Numbered from the stretch's first letter, positions 8,895 to 18,805 are shown. The stretch is DNA of 64,000 bases from Lepidostoma basale (GCA_022606425.2 JAHDVF020001353.1:434001-498000); one strand, 5' to 3'. Notes: a model not told the origin generated them from the sequence alone. Numbers and translations: made by a program.

Positions 8895-9446
8895 CAAACA
8901 AACTAGAATTTAAACACTTCTGTTCTTGTGCGGACCCTCATGTATGGAAGTGAAGCATGGAACTGGCAAAAGAAGGATGAAAGTAGAATAAATGCAGTAG
9001 AAATGAGATCTCTAAGACGAATGTGTAACAAATCTGTATAAGATAAAGTGACAAGTGCGGGAAAACGTTGTATGATAGAATACCGAACGATGAAATAAGA
9101 AAGAAATGTAAGACAGATGACTGCATCATGAATAAAATTAAGAAAGGATCCCTGAGATGGTTCGGACATATGGAACGAATGGATGAGAGTAGAATGGTTA
9201 AAAAGTTGTACACAAGCAGTGTGAGTGGGAAAAGAAGCCGAGGACGACCGAGGAAAACATGGCATGACCAAATTAACCAATTACTAAAAGGCGGCCAAAT
9301 TCGAAGTCGGAATAATCGACGTGCGTGCATGGTGCGATGTATGAATGTGGAGGAATCCCGAGAGGTGTGCCAGGACAGGCCAGTGTGGCGATCCATCCTC
9401 TCTGCCTACCCCTCCGGGGAAATGGCGTGATGGTTAGTTAGTTAGT
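8895..9446 (+). mobile_element. LINE-A 3' copy with a 120-codon open segment
   Basis: Starts near the VRTLMYGSEAWNWQKKDESR block, has a stop-containing junction near 9050, then an open stretch (9068-9430) with MYDRIPNDEIRKKCKTDDC, GSLRWFGHMERMDESRMV, GRPRKTWHDQINQLLKGG and AYPSGEMA. The (TTAG)n tail follows. The best-preserved member of the IPNDEI subfamily here. Non-autonomous: no palm or endonuclease. Confidence 0.92.
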
Positions 9447-9460
9447 AGTTAGTTAGACAA

Positions 9461-9812
9461 ATGCAAGTATAAGAAGTGAATGTGGTGCGAATGAAAGTGT
9501 TATGAACAAAATAAGGAAAGGGTCATTAAGATGGTTTGGACACATGGAAAGAATGAAGACAGAATGGTAAAGAAGGTATATGTAAACGGCGTGAACGGAG
9601 CTAGAAATAGAGGAAGGCCGAGGAAAACGTGGCACGATCAAATCAATCAAATATTAAAGGTCGGTCACGTGAGGAGTCGGAGAAATCGACGTGCGCGCAT
9701 GACAACATGTATGAATGTAGAGGAATCGAGAGAATTATGTCAGGACAGAACAGTGCGGCGTTCCATTATTTCTGCCTACCCCTCCGGGGAAACGTGGTGA
9801 TGGTTAGTTAGT
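9461..9812 (+). mobile_element. LINE-A 3' copy (VNGVNGARNRG subfamily)
   Basis: Begins in the CGANESVMNKIRKGSLRWFG block, has a small deletion near 9550 that shifts frame, and keeps an open segment (9531-9800) with VYVNGVNGARNRGRPRKTWH and MNVEESRELCQDRT. It ends with a TTAG tail and abuts an inverted LINE-A fragment. Confidence 0.88.
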
Positions 9813-9814
9813 TA

Positions 9815-9990
9815 GTAAGTTAACACTTTCATTCGCATCACACTAGCTTATTATACTATCATATACAGATTTGCCACACATTCGTCTTAGAGATCTCATT
9901 TCTACTGCATTTATTCTACTTTCATCCTTCTTTTGCCGGTTCCATGCTTCACTTCCATACATAAGGGTCGGCACAAGAACACCATGTAAG
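9815..9990 (-). mobile_element. LINE-A internal fragment, inverted next to a plus-strand copy
   Basis: Minus strand matches the block encoding VLVPTLMYGSEAWNRQKKDE and MRSLRRMCGKSVYDSI. It overlaps the upstream plus-strand copy by only ~30 bp of element sequence. A twin-priming inversion would place it upstream rather than downstream, so a separate insertion is more likely. Confidence 0.75.
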
Positions 9991-10029
9991 TTGTATATAT
10001 GCCACCATGTTGAGAAACACTTCATATTT

Positions 10030-10142
10030 TTAGTTTAATCTACACTAGCGCCATCTATTAAGATTAGCCATCTTAAAAATTGATTAACCCGCGATGGGCA
10101 AAATCCAGTATTTGTCTACAAGTATTTGTATACATTCAAAAT
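10030..10142 (-). repeat. Repeat-A end fragment
   Basis: ACACTAGCGCCATCTATTAA, AACCCGCGATGGGCAAAATC and TGTATACATTCAAAA match the reversed start of Repeat-A at 4385-4440. Confidence 0.65.
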
Positions 10143-10194
10143 GATTTATAACACTGTTACGTATCAAAATTTTTACTATTCACATTTTGAGTAG

Positions 10195-10260
10195 GTATAC
10201 TTGTGCACTGCCATCTTAGCTTTTTTAAATAGGCTTTTGTTTGCGATGACAACTTTAAGT
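10195..10260 (-). mobile_element. LINE-A short internal fragment
   Basis: GTGCACTGCCATCTTAGCTT through GCGATGACAACTTTAAGT is the reverse of the LINE-A stretch encoding LKVVIANKNLSKKAKMAVH. Confidence 0.75.
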
Positions 10261-10261
10261 T

Positions 10262-10360
10262 GAGAATTTGATCACTTCTTTTTTCACGTTTGAGTTTATT
10301 TTTCTCTACATGTTTCGAAGGTTTTACACCTTCATCATCGGGAGAACGATATAAACGATA
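10262..10360 (-). repeat. PLE-B repeat with hammerhead-like motif
   Basis: Minus strand: TCTCCCGATGATGAAGGTG, AAACCTTCGAAACATGTAGA, AATAAACTCAAACGTG. Stem II (AAGGT/ACCTT) still pairs. GTC is GTA at the cleavage position, and the central box is expanded. Confidence 0.7.
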
Positions 10361-10369
10361 TGAGGCACT

Positions 10370-10650
10370 GTGTGTTTGTTGAGTCAGGGTGGGTCGCCAG
10401 GCCATTCAAGGAGCCCACATTCGTCCTTTACGGGTAATATTGAGGCATTATCAGTTCTGTCCGGGACGGCAATAGGACACTCTAGAGAAATAGTAAGAGC
10501 CATTGTGAATCTGTTTATCGGAAGGTCCCAGAAAAATAAGGTGACAACATGTTATCGTTCTTAACTTGTTACTGATATTTTTCTACAATATGACACATTT
10601 TAGAGATCTTTATAGTGAAATGTATACGCGCCCAAGATCTTCAAATAAAA
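10370..10650. other. Interval without recognised feature
   Basis: Moderate GC near 10380-10500 and a 64-codon open frame (10370-10564) that resembles no family I know. Probably not a gene. Confidence 0.35.
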
Positions 10651-10654
10651 TGGA

Positions 10655-10742
10655 CAGACTTCATTTCAAACTTTCATCCTTCTTTTGCAAACTCCAAGTT
10701 TCACTTCCATACATAAGGGTCGGCACTAGAACTCAATTGTTC
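10655..10742 (-). mobile_element. LINE-A short internal fragment
   Basis: TTTCATCCTTCTTTTGCAAA, ACTTCCATACATAAGGGTCG and GGCACTAGAACTCAATTG are the reversed block around LMYGSEAWNWQKKDE. Confidence 0.75.
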
Positions 10743-10984
10743 TATTAATAAGTCTTAATACTTGTTTTGTGTTATGGTTAACCATTGATTGCCCTTTACC
10801 TTCACCTAATGACCCCCATTTCCTCGCTTCAATCCAGCCCCCCGCATTTTCCCTCTGTCTCTTCCCTCTTTAGACTGTTCTCTCTTCTTCTTCCTCATGT
10901 AACCACCATAAAGGCGATTTGTCTTCACAGTGATACCTAGGTTAGGTTGACTAAATGTTATCTATAAGAATGTATTGTTAGTTT

Positions 10985-11152
10985 TCACGTGTAATTGCGG
11001 GACATAGAAGGGGAAAAAATAGATAAAATTCGGCCTGACACCCCCTTGCGATTGATATACAATATTAAATGTAAGTCCCGAATGACAGGGCCTAGGAAGT
11101 GTATGAGCGAGGCTGTCAAAAGAGCGCGGCTGCGCCCTATAACAGCCTCGGC
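10985..11152 (+). repeat. Repeat-I copy 1 (unclassified dispersed repeat)
   Basis: GGGACATAGAAGGGGAAAAA, GTAAGTCCCGAATGACAGGG, AATGAGCGAGGCTGTC-like and CGCCCTATAACAGCCTCGG blocks recur at 43998-44165 and partly at 44228-44352. Not coding as far as I can see. Confidence 0.6.
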
Positions 11153-11535
11153 TATCAAATCAAATCTAATCTAATCAAATCAGTTTATTAACTCAAAATA
11201 CATTACAAACAGCAAAATGTTTAAGGCATCTATTGAGTACAGGTAAAATATTATAAAAAAATACAACATAATACCAGGAACGCATTAGAGATGGTTCGAC
11301 ATTAGGAAGACAAGATACTTTCTAAAGTCAAGAGTATTTGTCCCCTGAACGTACCTTCCCTAATGTGAAAGACGTGGATCTCCAAGGAGACCGCATTCAG
11401 CAGACTATTTGCTCTTCCCACCGGTGTCACCAAGAGCAGATTGGTTCTGGTGGCCGATGTGTATCTCTTTGAAGCTGTAAAGAATTGGTTCCGAGCAATC
11501 CCAAAATAAATGCCGTGGGATAGGCCACGGATAAC
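11150..11535 (-). mobile_element. LINE-G 3' end (CR1/Jockey-like C-terminus), internally deleted
   Basis: Minus strand open segment 11302-11541 contains RTNLLLVTPVGRANSLLNAV, SLEIHVFHIREGTFRGQIL and LTLESILSS. The tail on the plus strand is ATCAAATCAAATCTAATC-type. About 130 bp present in the 35395-35875 copy, which encodes the region before RTNL, are missing. 5'-truncated. Confidence 0.85.
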
Positions 11536-11539
11536 AACC

Positions 11540-12030
11540 ATACTTTCTCATGTAGAGTTACTTCAGAATTTTTTTCTGAACCCTCACCAGCATAACGGAA
11601 TATCTCGGCTCATGAGGACTCCATATCACAGAACCACTTTCGAGTCTGCTATGTCTGGGTATGTGGTGGGAACCCCTTCTATGGATTTAGCATCAAGCAT
11701 CAATAGAAGGCATTTGGCCTTTAATAAAGAATTAACATTCATTGCTTTCAGCCGAACAAAAAATTGCTTAATGGAACAAAACTTTCGCGTTAACCTCTTT
11801 CGCCGAGATTTTTCTGGCGATGACTTTCCATATTCTCAAATCAGCGATTGTTTGTTATACAATAAGGCTTGTTATATTAAATATAGCCTACACGTTAGCT
11901 TACAGTACAATGGCTTTGTTCGCTAGACGCGTTATTACTTCTCGTGTAAACTTTGGGCCATTGTCGCGACTTTCAACCTCGATCTAAGGGGTTAAAGTTA
12001 ACATTGGTTAGCTAATGGCAAAGAACAACT
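11540..12030 (+). other. Unclassified stretch with a 138-codon open frame
   Basis: The frame 11510-11926 overlaps the LINE-G end and has a mixed composition (SLHVSLQYNGFVR at its end). I recognise no domain, and the start lies within LINE-G, so a real gene is unlikely. It may be an old transposon remnant. Confidence 0.25.
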
Positions 12031-12124
12031 CTAATTATTAGTATTTTTTTTAAATATTCGCATGATTTTACTCTTTTGATGGAAGTTGATTTTTGATAAT
12101 AATTGAAGAAAACGGTGATAATAA

Positions 12125-12735
12125 TTAAATAGAAAGGGTTGGGGCAGGGAAAAAAGTGAATGGTGCACTTAAATTTGTCATCGCAAACAAAAACCTATCC
12201 AAAAAAGCTAGAATGGCAGTGCACAATGGTGTTGTGCGCAGTGCATAGTGTACGTATGGAAGCGAAGCATGGAACTGGCAAAAGAAGGATGAAAGTAGAA
12301 TAAATGCAATAGAAATGAGATCTCTTAGACGAATGTGTGTATACTCTGTGTATGATAGAGTGTCGAATGAAAATATAAGAAGTGAATGCGGTGCGAATGA
12401 TGGTGTCATGAACAAAATAATGAAAGGATCATTAAGATGGTTTGGACATACGGAAAGAATGAATGAAGATAGAATGGTAATAAAATTATATGTTAATGAT
12501 GTAAATGGAACCAGAAATAGAGGAAGACCGAGGAAAACGTGGCACGATCAAATAAATCAAATATTGAATGTCGGCCGTGTGAGGACTCAGAGAAATCGAC
12601 GTGCGTGCATGACACGATGTATGAATGTTGAGGAAGCGAGATAAATATGTCAGGAAAGAAAAGTGTGGCAGTCCATTCTTTCTGCCTACCCCTTCGAGGA
12701 GACGGCGTGATGGTTAGTTAGTTAGTTAGTTATCT
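12125..12735 (+). mobile_element. LINE-A 3' copy (CGANDGVMNK subfamily)
   Basis: Starts at the block encoding GAGNKVNGALKVVIANKNLSK, carries stops around 12240, then an open segment (12315-12644) with MRSLRRMCVYSVYDRVSNEN, KGSLRWFGHTERMNEDRMV and GRPRKTWHDQINQILNVG. A stop interrupts EEAR. Ends in GTTAGTTAGTTAGTTA. Reaches further 5' than most copies in the window. Confidence 0.92.
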
Positions 12736-12739
12736 GTCT

Positions 12740-13030
12740 GATCATTTATGCATCTGAGGTGTGAAGGGAGATTGTTCCAAGCTGATGGATCGGCTACCGC
12801 GAACGCTCGTATTTAGGCTGTCCGTTATACAGAGTTTAGATATATAACTTGGTGCCATTCCATGTAGCGCTTTGAAGGCTGTCCAGCAGAGTTTTTTACT
12901 AGATTCTTTCTGGAATTTTAAGCCAGTGAAGTTCTTTGAGATGTTGTGTTATATGAGACTTTTTTGGAATGCCTTTAATAAGTCTTGCTGCTGCATTGAA
13001 CGCAGATTGAAGTTTGTTTATTTGTTATAT
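12740..13030 (-). mobile_element. LINE-J 3' fragment (L2/CR1-like)
   Basis: Plus strand GCATCTGAGGTGTGAAGGGA, GGCTACCGCGAACGCTCGTA and ACTTGGTGCCATTCCATGTA match the reversed C-terminus seen at 19405-19690, which encodes ALHGMAPAYISEL and RAFAVAGPSAWNSLP. Diverged and missing a central part. Confidence 0.75.
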
Positions 13031-13552
13031 TACAATAATCAAGACGTGACTTGTTTTATTACATATTTTTATTATAACTATGTAATTTGTACAATTTTTT
13101 TTTAATAGACATTACGTAGACTACAAATCTTAAATTATTCAAATCCCTTTTTTTATCCCACCATATGTCAAGTCGAACATTTATGTGTTTTCGTTTTATT
13201 TTATGGCTACAATGGCTGTCTTTACAGTCTACACAGTGCAGACAAGTCATTATAAATATTGTTATACAGAATGACTCCTGCGCTCGTAACAAAGCGATAT
13301 TTAGAATATACACAAAAGCTTTTTTCGAAGCTCCACCCTTGTAACGTTGACAATACGATTAAATTTTCTTTCAACATGTTATAATATTTTTTATCTTAAA
13401 AGCTTTACGATTGTTAATTTACATACGTTAATTTAAAAAGCTCATAAAATAAATAGAAATAGCTCATAAATAATCAGACATTTAATAAAGAAACCGGTAT
13501 TGTAATTTTGCATATTAATAATAAAAACCAAATAAACATTAAATAATCAGTG
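13031..13552. other. AT-rich interval without recognised feature
   Basis: Long A and T runs, no coding signature and no recognisable repeat. Confidence 0.4.
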
Positions 13553-13642
13553 CAATTGAAAACGACCGTTTTCTAGAAATTTTATTTTATTTTATGTGAA
13601 TGACATGTTTTGCCTTTTAAAGGCATTGTCATATTTCCATAA
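13553..13642 (-). repeat. PLE-C fragment
   Basis: TTTTCTAGAAATTTTATTTT, GAATGACATGTTTTGCCTTT and TAAAGGCATTGTCATA are the reversed PLE-C motif: palindrome ACATGT present, stem II GCC/GGC, AAAAC in place of GAAAC. Confidence 0.65.
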
Positions 13643-13674
13643 TTATAAATACTTTTTTTTTATAAATAATTATT

Positions 13675-14050
13675 AATTTGGTCATGCCATATTTTCCTTG
13701 ACCATCCTCGTCTTCTTTTCACATTATATTCATTAGTATACAAATTTTTCTCGCATCCATTCGTACCATAAATGTCCAAACCCTCTAAGTGACCATTTTT
13801 TAATTTTACTTGGAACGCAATCATAAGGCATATATTCTTTATTTATTTCTTTGTTCGATATTCCATCACACATCGTTTTCTCAGTAATCTCTTAGTGCTC
13901 TCTTTTCTACGGCCTTTTTTTTCTACTTTCATCCTTATGCCAGTACCACGCTTCACTTCTATACTTAAGGGTTGGCACTATAACTCCATTATGTATTACC
14001 ATATTTGCTTCAGTAGATATATTTCCATTCCTGTAATGACTTTTATGTAC
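13675..14050 (-). mobile_element. LINE-A old copy
   Basis: Reversed blocks TTTGGTCATGCCATATTTTC, ATGTCCAAACCCTCTAAGTG and CTTTCATCCTTATGCCAGTA can be followed in collinear order over ~370 bp. Many stops; 3' tail missing. Confidence 0.75.
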
Positions 14051-14164
14051 TGTTTTTTAACGAAATTTAAGAAAAAAATATATATCACGAAAGTGATCGC
14101 CTTAGTGAATTATTTATCGAAACCAGTCTGCTGTAAAAAGTGTTAAAATGTTGTGTAAAAAAAA

Positions 14165-14400
14165 AAGCATATATAGGGTGTTTTTTTTAGAGGTTTGGTT
14201 TTTAAACTGGCAAAATTGTTTCTACAGACTGTCAATTTGACAGTTGACAGTTGATTTGTATTCAGTACGTTTTGCCATTTCACCCGGTTGCTCGATAAAG
14301 TTGTCGAAAATTGCACTTCACGATTGCGCTTCATTCGAGCTAGCCGTGGCGCTCGATATGCCCGAAATCATATTTAAACGATAATGGCATAAAATTTTCT
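14165..14400 (+). repeat. Unclassified DNA-transposon-like repeat, copy 1
   Basis: Begins TATAGGGTGTTTTTTTTAGA then GGTTTGGTTTTTAAACTGGC and TTTCTACAGACTGTCAATTT. The same ~70 bp start occurs at 15050-15118. Starting after TATA with GGGTGTTTTTTTTAGAG could suggest a mariner/Tc1-type end, but the other end is not found. Confidence 0.4.
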
Positions 14401-15045
14401 ATTGAGTAAAGCCTAATAAAAACAACCTTATGCACATTGCTATATAAAGTTGTTTTTTTAGAGGAAGTCAGGTATATAAAAAAACGTGACCAATGCAGTA
14501 AAATATTAACGTTGTTTTATGAAATTTATTGGTTGAAATGAAATACTTTGTTTATTATGAAAATTTGTTGAAAATTGCATATCATCTACCGAAATACTTC
14601 CTTTGTTTCAGAATTTAAGTAATAATTTGCCTTTTCAAGAAAAAAATATTCGAAATAATTGCCATGCCATGTCATGGTATAAATATTTGAAGTTTTTGAA
14701 TTCACCAAATAACGACATTTAACATTATATAGTATAATTATGAATATTAGTCACACCCTTAATGGATTTTAAATTATAGAGCACAATTACCTTCCAATAA
14801 TCTTTGGATACAAAAAACTCTTTTAATATCACTGTAATGACATTAGATCATAGGTTCCCAAACTTTTTTTGTCCCGTAGACCTCTCGTCGATTTTTTCTG
14901 TTTTGTGTAGACCCCCTGCTTTCCTAAGTTTGATTTTTTATATAAAATAAACTCATGATTTTACTGAATTCTCTTGATGAAGCTTTTTTTTTTATAATAA
15001 TAAATTAAAACGGTGTATTTTAATAACTTCTACATATTTCTTTTA
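14400..15045. other. AT-rich interval without recognised gene
   Basis: Near 14950-15000 the words CATGATTTTACTGAATTCTC and TTGATGAAG resemble the PLE-D body (8085-8110). Otherwise unrecognised. Confidence 0.35.
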
Positions 15046-15125
15046 TATGGTGTTTTTTTTAGAGGTTCGGTTTTTAAACTGGCAACATTGTTTCTACAGA
15101 CTGTCAATTTGACAATTTGGCGATG
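15046..15125 (+). repeat. Unclassified DNA-transposon-like repeat, copy 2
   Basis: Matches the first ~70 bp of the repeat at 14165 (GGTGTTTTTTTTAGAGGTTC, TTTTTAAACTGGCAACATTG). Truncated after GACTGTCAATTTGACA. Confidence 0.45.
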
Positions 15126-15299
15126 CGGCTTGGTGGTTTTCTTTTCTTTTTAAAAAAAGACTAACACCGAGGATTTAAATGATGCTAGGACGATGCTAGA
15201 ATTCATTTTACAATATTCAATTTGAGTAAAAAACAGTTCAGTGTCCAGGATCGAACCCATGACCCCTGGATCAGCAGCCAAGGGTTCTATCTCCTAGAA

Positions 15300-15666
15300 C
15301 AGTGTTCCGCAAACATTTTGTGTTCAAGGTACACCTATCAAATCAAGAAATTTTAGAGTTACAACAAAGAAAAAAGCAATGTTTATTTAATATATATTTA
15401 TTACTAAACGAGTAAATACAAGTACTTACTCGATACGCAGACGTGCTGCGTTCGGCGATAGCTTGTGAGCGAGGCGCGCCACGCGGGTGAGGCTGTCCCG
15501 CCCCTCGCATAATAAAGCGCCTCGCTCATAAGAGCGAGGCGCTTTATTAAGCTCTCAACTATTTTTAGCTGTATTATCTTCACTAAATATTGACTTTTTT
15601 CCGCGGCACACCAACTGATGACCACGGTACACCAGTGTGCCGCGGCATACGTTTTGCGGAACAATG
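15300..15666. mobile_element. hAT-like non-autonomous element (MITE)
   Basis: Left end CAGTGTTCCGCAAACATTTT and right end (reverse) CATTGTTCCGCAAAACGTAT form terminal inverted repeats of the CANTG type used by hAT transposons. The flanking 8 bp TCCTAGAA (15292-15299) and CCCTAGAA (15667-15674) match at 7 of 8 positions. Subterminal GGTACACC and CGGCACAC words are typical. The inside has no transposase but holds a 17-bp perfect hairpin. Length 367 bp. Confidence 0.85.
15511..15548. repeat. 17-bp perfect hairpin inside the hAT MITE
   Basis: AATAAAGCGCCTCGCTC (15511-15527), loop ATAA, and the exact inverse at 15532-15548. A GC-rich stem in AT-rich DNA; if transcribed it would fold strongly. Confidence 0.9.
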
Positions 15667-15725
15667 CCCTAGAACACCACCCGATTAGTTCGTTACCAAG
15701 CTTTAATTGAAATAGTATCAAATGC

Positions 15726-16109
15726 TTGTGATTATTGCCCTTGCCACATCATAATAGGTAAACTAAAATCTTGTATCCCTATTATTGGTTTATCCGCGTG
15801 TCGTAGACCTAATATAATGAAAGCTACCCTTGTCTGGGTTAAATTAGGTTGCAAGATGCGGGACGCGGGGCCGAGGGATGCTGGAAGGACACTACAAATA
15901 TTTTGTTATATGATTACATTACTCCGTGAGATGATATTATTACTGGCCGTAGCGTATAGTGTGAGGGTGTGATGGCTCATAATGTCAATGGAGAACCATA
16001 TTTGCGCGCATAAATTTGGACTGAATATGATATTCTCGAGAGTTTTGTGATTAAAAGCAGATAATAATTGAGTTATTTTTAATTAATATGAATGAATTCG
16101 TCTTTTTTC
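15726..16109. other. Interval without recognised feature
   Basis: Includes a short GC-rich patch GATGCGGGACGCGGGGCC near 15854. No frame or known family. Confidence 0.4.
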
Positions 16110-16198
16110 TAGAAGGGAAGTGAAGCTTACAGCTGGCAAAAGAAGGATGAAAACAGGATAAACGCCGTAGAAATGAGATCACTAAGAAGAATGTGCAC
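16110..16198 (+). mobile_element. LINE-A internal fragment
   Basis: GAAGTGAAGCTTACAGCTGG, AAAAGAAGGATGAAAACAGG and GTAGAAATGAGATCACTAAG match the YGSEAWNWQKKDESRINAVE block; cut directly by Repeat-A. Confidence 0.8.
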
Positions 16199-16502
16199 TC
16201 CATAAATGGCGTTAGTATGTAGATTATATATAGTATAATCTTAGAGATTAACATATATAATCAAAATCTTCATAGATGGCGCATTGAAACTGACATGTGA
16301 AATCTGGTGTAGGACTTTAACATATATACAACTTCCAAAAATTTGTCAAACATGTTCATAAAGAAAGGTGGAATAGGGAATGCTGTAATTACATAAAGCG
16401 TGCGCTTAACCCAACCAATGACAGGTCATAAGTCCTGTAAACACCTTGATCAACCATATTCAGTTTCCAATTTGCATCTTCGGCTCTATTGAGATACAAT
16501 TA
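16199..16502 (+). repeat. Repeat-A copy
   Basis: CCATAAATGGCGTTAGTATG, CATCTTCATAGATGGCGCAT-like, GCGTGCGCTTAACCCAACCA and the terminus ATTGAGATACAATTA are all present. Starts inside the family relative to 4385. Confidence 0.8.
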
Positions 16503-16519
16503 AAACAAATTTATTTTTA

Positions 16520-17100
16520 CAAAATAATAATAATAATAATATCCGGTTACCAATTCGTACAAAGTGCCATTTAAATTGGTCCATTTCCTGGTCGACATTC
16601 CTCATCAGGTAAGGTAAACACAGACATGCATGCTGAACAAAGGATGATTTATGGTCCGGATTCCTTCAGCCTCCACCACAATGCTGGGAGCCGGATCGCC
16701 TCCGAATCTCTTCCATTATCTCCGGCTCCATATAAAACTAGCCATGTAGAAATATGTCACTCAATTTGGGAAATCTACAAAACAATGCGAGGAAATTGTT
16801 TTCGGGCCTACACCAAGCGGCGTTTTGTTCCTGGTACATCCTCCACAATAAGGGTTGCCCGTGAGGGTGGTTTAGGGGGAGGATTACGCCAGGGGTTGAA
16901 AACAATCTTAAATATTAACATTCGATTAAAAAAGGGTTTTTTCTGTATTCGCTTACACTTTGTGTTATAGGTTATTATTTAAATGAATAAAAAATTAGAG
17001 TCAACCAAAGAGTCAACCAATCACTGTCCACAGAAATACCCAGAAATTAAACTAACAATGCACCTATAATTGTTAATCGCTTCCACAAATAATCTGTGTA
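16520..17100. other. Unclassified region after an (AAT)n run
   Basis: AATAATAATAATAATAATAT then ACAAAGTGCCATTTAAATTG resembles the (ATT)n-tailed 3' end of an L2/CR1-type LINE on the minus strand. The following 400 bp include a 114-codon plus-strand frame (16626-16970) without recognisable domains. Confidence 0.35.
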
Positions 17101-17103
17101 GAA

Positions 17104-17120
17104 GTGGGGGGGGGGGGGAC
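17104..17120 (+). repeat. Poly(G) run
   Basis: An uninterrupted run of about 14 G follows GAAGTG. Rare in this AT-rich window; could form a G-rich structure or be an assembly-sensitive site. Confidence 0.8.
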
Positions 17121-17129
17121 GACATACCC

Positions 17130-17340
17130 CAAAGTCTATATAAGTAACATATTATATTTAAGCCTGCACACTCGAAGATGTCCTCATAAGACGAAACACG
17201 TGTCGTGAATATTTCATATCATGTATAGAATTTTTATTTCTTCTATTTTTAAACAACTTTTGTTTCTTTTAATAACATCATTATGGAATTCTATACACTT
17301 AATCATACATCGATTAATAAATAAAAAAATATTTTGTATT
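17130..17340 (+). repeat. PLE-Q repeat
   Basis: Holds the hammerhead-like motif at 17170-17212, followed by AT-rich sequence in which ATAGAATTTTTATTTC and its inverse GGAATTCTATACAC bracket ~60 bp. Assignment to the PLE group rests on the motif only. Confidence 0.5.
17170..17212 (+). ncRNA. Hammerhead-like motif, PLE-Q
   Basis: TCGAAGA in place of CUGANGA, stem II GTC/GAC with a 7-nt loop, GAA, an 8-nt palindrome ACACGTGT, then C. Stem I can pair CAC with GTG. Two core positions differ from consensus, so probably inactive. Confidence 0.45.
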
Positions 17341-17364
17341 TTTAACTGTCTTGCATTTCTTATT

Positions 17365-17548
17365 ATTTAGTCCTTCGGTATTCTATCATTCGGTCATCCT
17401 TCGGTTTCCCGCACATTCTTCTCAGTGATATCATTTCTACTGCATTTATTCTACTTTTATCCTTTTTTGCCAGTTCCATGCATCACTTCCATGTATAAAG
17501 GTTGGCACTAGAATTCCATTATGTTCTGCCATCTTTGCTCTAGTGGAA
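17365..17548 (-). mobile_element. LINE-A internal fragment
   Basis: Reversed blocks TCGGTATTCTATCATTCGGT, TTCTACTGCATTTATTCTAC and GCACTAGAATTCCATTATGT. 5' and 3' parts absent. Confidence 0.75.
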
Positions 17549-17554
17549 GGTTAC

Positions 17555-17690
17555 CTATAACTGCCTTAATTTCAAGGCGATAGATTAGCTACCTGTGACA
17601 TGTCACGAGAATCAATATGATAGCTATACCCTTTACATCGATTTGGCTCGCGATGTAATGATGTTAAGAGCGATTCAACAAAATAATAAT
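17555..17690 (+). repeat. tRNA-SINE body without head
   Basis: GGCGATAGATTAGCTACCTG, CACATGTCACGAGAATCAA-like words and GATTTGGCTCGCGATGTAAT followed by GAGCGATTCAACAAAATAAT match the body of the SINE with tRNA head at 38440 and 59430. The tRNA head is missing. Confidence 0.75.
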
Positions 17691-18056
17691 CTTCTTCTTT
17701 TAATAGATCTGACGATCTGTGACACAGAAATCATGCCTCGTCGGATTATGAGATCCAGCTGTCCTTCCAGGTCTTCCAGGTGGGCGGTGTCCGGAGGGAA
17801 TTTCATAAGCGGCTGTATATGCAAGTCTGTCACCATTCTTCCATCTTCTGGATCTACTCCACTGAACGATATCCTCTATTTCGCAAGTTTTTTTTATGTC
17901 TACGTTGCGGACACGATTTCGGAGAGTTTTTACAGTAATTGATCTAAGGACATTCATCTCCGAAGTTCTTAGTAGTCCTTTGGTTCGCACAGTGTCGGCC
18001 CGCGTCTCTACAGCGTACGCCATGATAGGTCGCACGCATGTTTCATAAATTCGTAT
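17690..18056 (-). mobile_element. RTE-1 LINE 3' fragment
   Basis: Minus strand reads IYETCVRPIMAYAVETRADT, VRTKGLLRTSEMNVLRSIT, TCEIEDIVQWSRSRRWKNGD and GHRPPGRPGRTAGSHNP, then the AGATCGTCAGATCTATTAAAAG end. A deletion removes part of the DHVARMD block. 5' end fused to an (ATA)n run. Confidence 0.88.
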
Positions 18057-18078
18057 AATAATAATAATAATAATAATA

Positions 18079-18678
18079 GAAGGGTTGGGGCAGGCAAACA
18101 AGGTCAAGGTCAACAAAGTGAATGGTGCACTAAAAGTTGTCATCGCAAACAAAAACCTATCCAAAAAAGCTAGAATGGCAGTGCACAATGGTGTTCTTCT
18201 ACCGACCCTTATGTATGGAAGCGAAGCATGGAACTGGCAAAAGAAGGATGAAAGTAGAATAAATGCAGTAGAAATGAGATCTCTTAGACGAATGTGTGGA
18301 TACTCTGTGTATGATAGAGTGTCGAATGAAAATATAAGAAGTGAATGCGGTGCGAATGATGGTGTCATGAACAAAATAATGAAAGGATCATTAAGATGGT
18401 TTGGACATATGGAAAGAATGGTAAAAAATTATATGTTAATGATGTAAATGGAACCAGAAATAGAGGAAGACCGAGGAAAACGTGGCACGATAAATAAATC
18501 AAACATTGAATTTCGGCCGTGTGAGGAGTCAGAGAAATCGACGCGCGTGCATGACACGATGTATGAATGTTGAGGAAGGAGATAAATATGTCAGGAAAGA
18601 AAAGTGTGGCAGTCCATTCTTTCTGCCTACTCCTTCGGGGAGACGGCGTGATGGTTAGTTAGCTAGTTAGTTAGTATA
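18079..18678 (+). mobile_element. LINE-A 3' copy with 120-codon open segment
   Basis: Open stretch 18085-18447 encodes VNGALKVVIANKNLSKKARM, VLLPTLMYGSEAWNWQKKDE, MRSLRRMCGYSVYDRVSNEN and KGSLRWFGHMERM, then a deletion of ~15 bp shifts the frame before GRPRKTWH. TTAG tail at 18655-18675. One of the least broken copies over the LMYGSEAW region. Confidence 0.92.
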
Positions 18679-18679
18679 A

Positions 18680-18805
18680 CTACCTTAATTTCAAGGCAAT
18701 AGACTAGCTACCTATCACATGTCACGAGATAGCTAATCCCTTTACATCTATTTGGCTCCCGCTGTAATGATGTAAAAAACGATTTAACAAAATAATAATA
18801 ATAAA
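18680..18805 (+). repeat. tRNA-SINE body without head
   Basis: TTCAAGGCAATAGACTAGCT, CATGTCACGAGATAGC and ATTTGGCTCCCGCTGTAATG then AACGATTTAACAAAATAATA repeat the body at 17555. Confidence 0.7.

Larger units (their letters stand above)
15170..15725 (-). repeat. tRNA-like SINE split by a hAT MITE
   Basis: Minus strand carries a B box GGTTCGATCC (plus strand GGATCGAACC near 15248) and upstream sequence TTCTAGGAGATAGAACCC. The second half resumes at 15667 after the MITE. No acceptor-stem pairing obvious, so a SINE or old tRNA-derived repeat. Confidence 0.5.

Noticed and set aside
9461..9990. Twin-priming 5' inversion of LINE-A
   Set aside because: The inverted piece lies downstream of the 3' tail and overlaps the other piece in element coordinates, so separate insertions fit better.
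11510..11926. 138-codon frame as a host exon
   Set aside because: It begins inside antisense LINE-G, has no recognisable domain or splice context.
14165..15125. A complete mariner/MITE bounded by the two GGTGTTTTTTTTAGAG copies
   Set aside because: The two copies are in the same orientation, not inverted, and no target duplication or second end was found.
16626..16970. 114-codon plus-strand frame as a gene
   Set aside because: No domain, low complexity end, next to an (AAT)n LINE-type tail; listed only as unclassified.
17595..17942. 115-codon plus-strand frame
   Set aside because: It spans a SINE body and antisense RTE-1; no domain.
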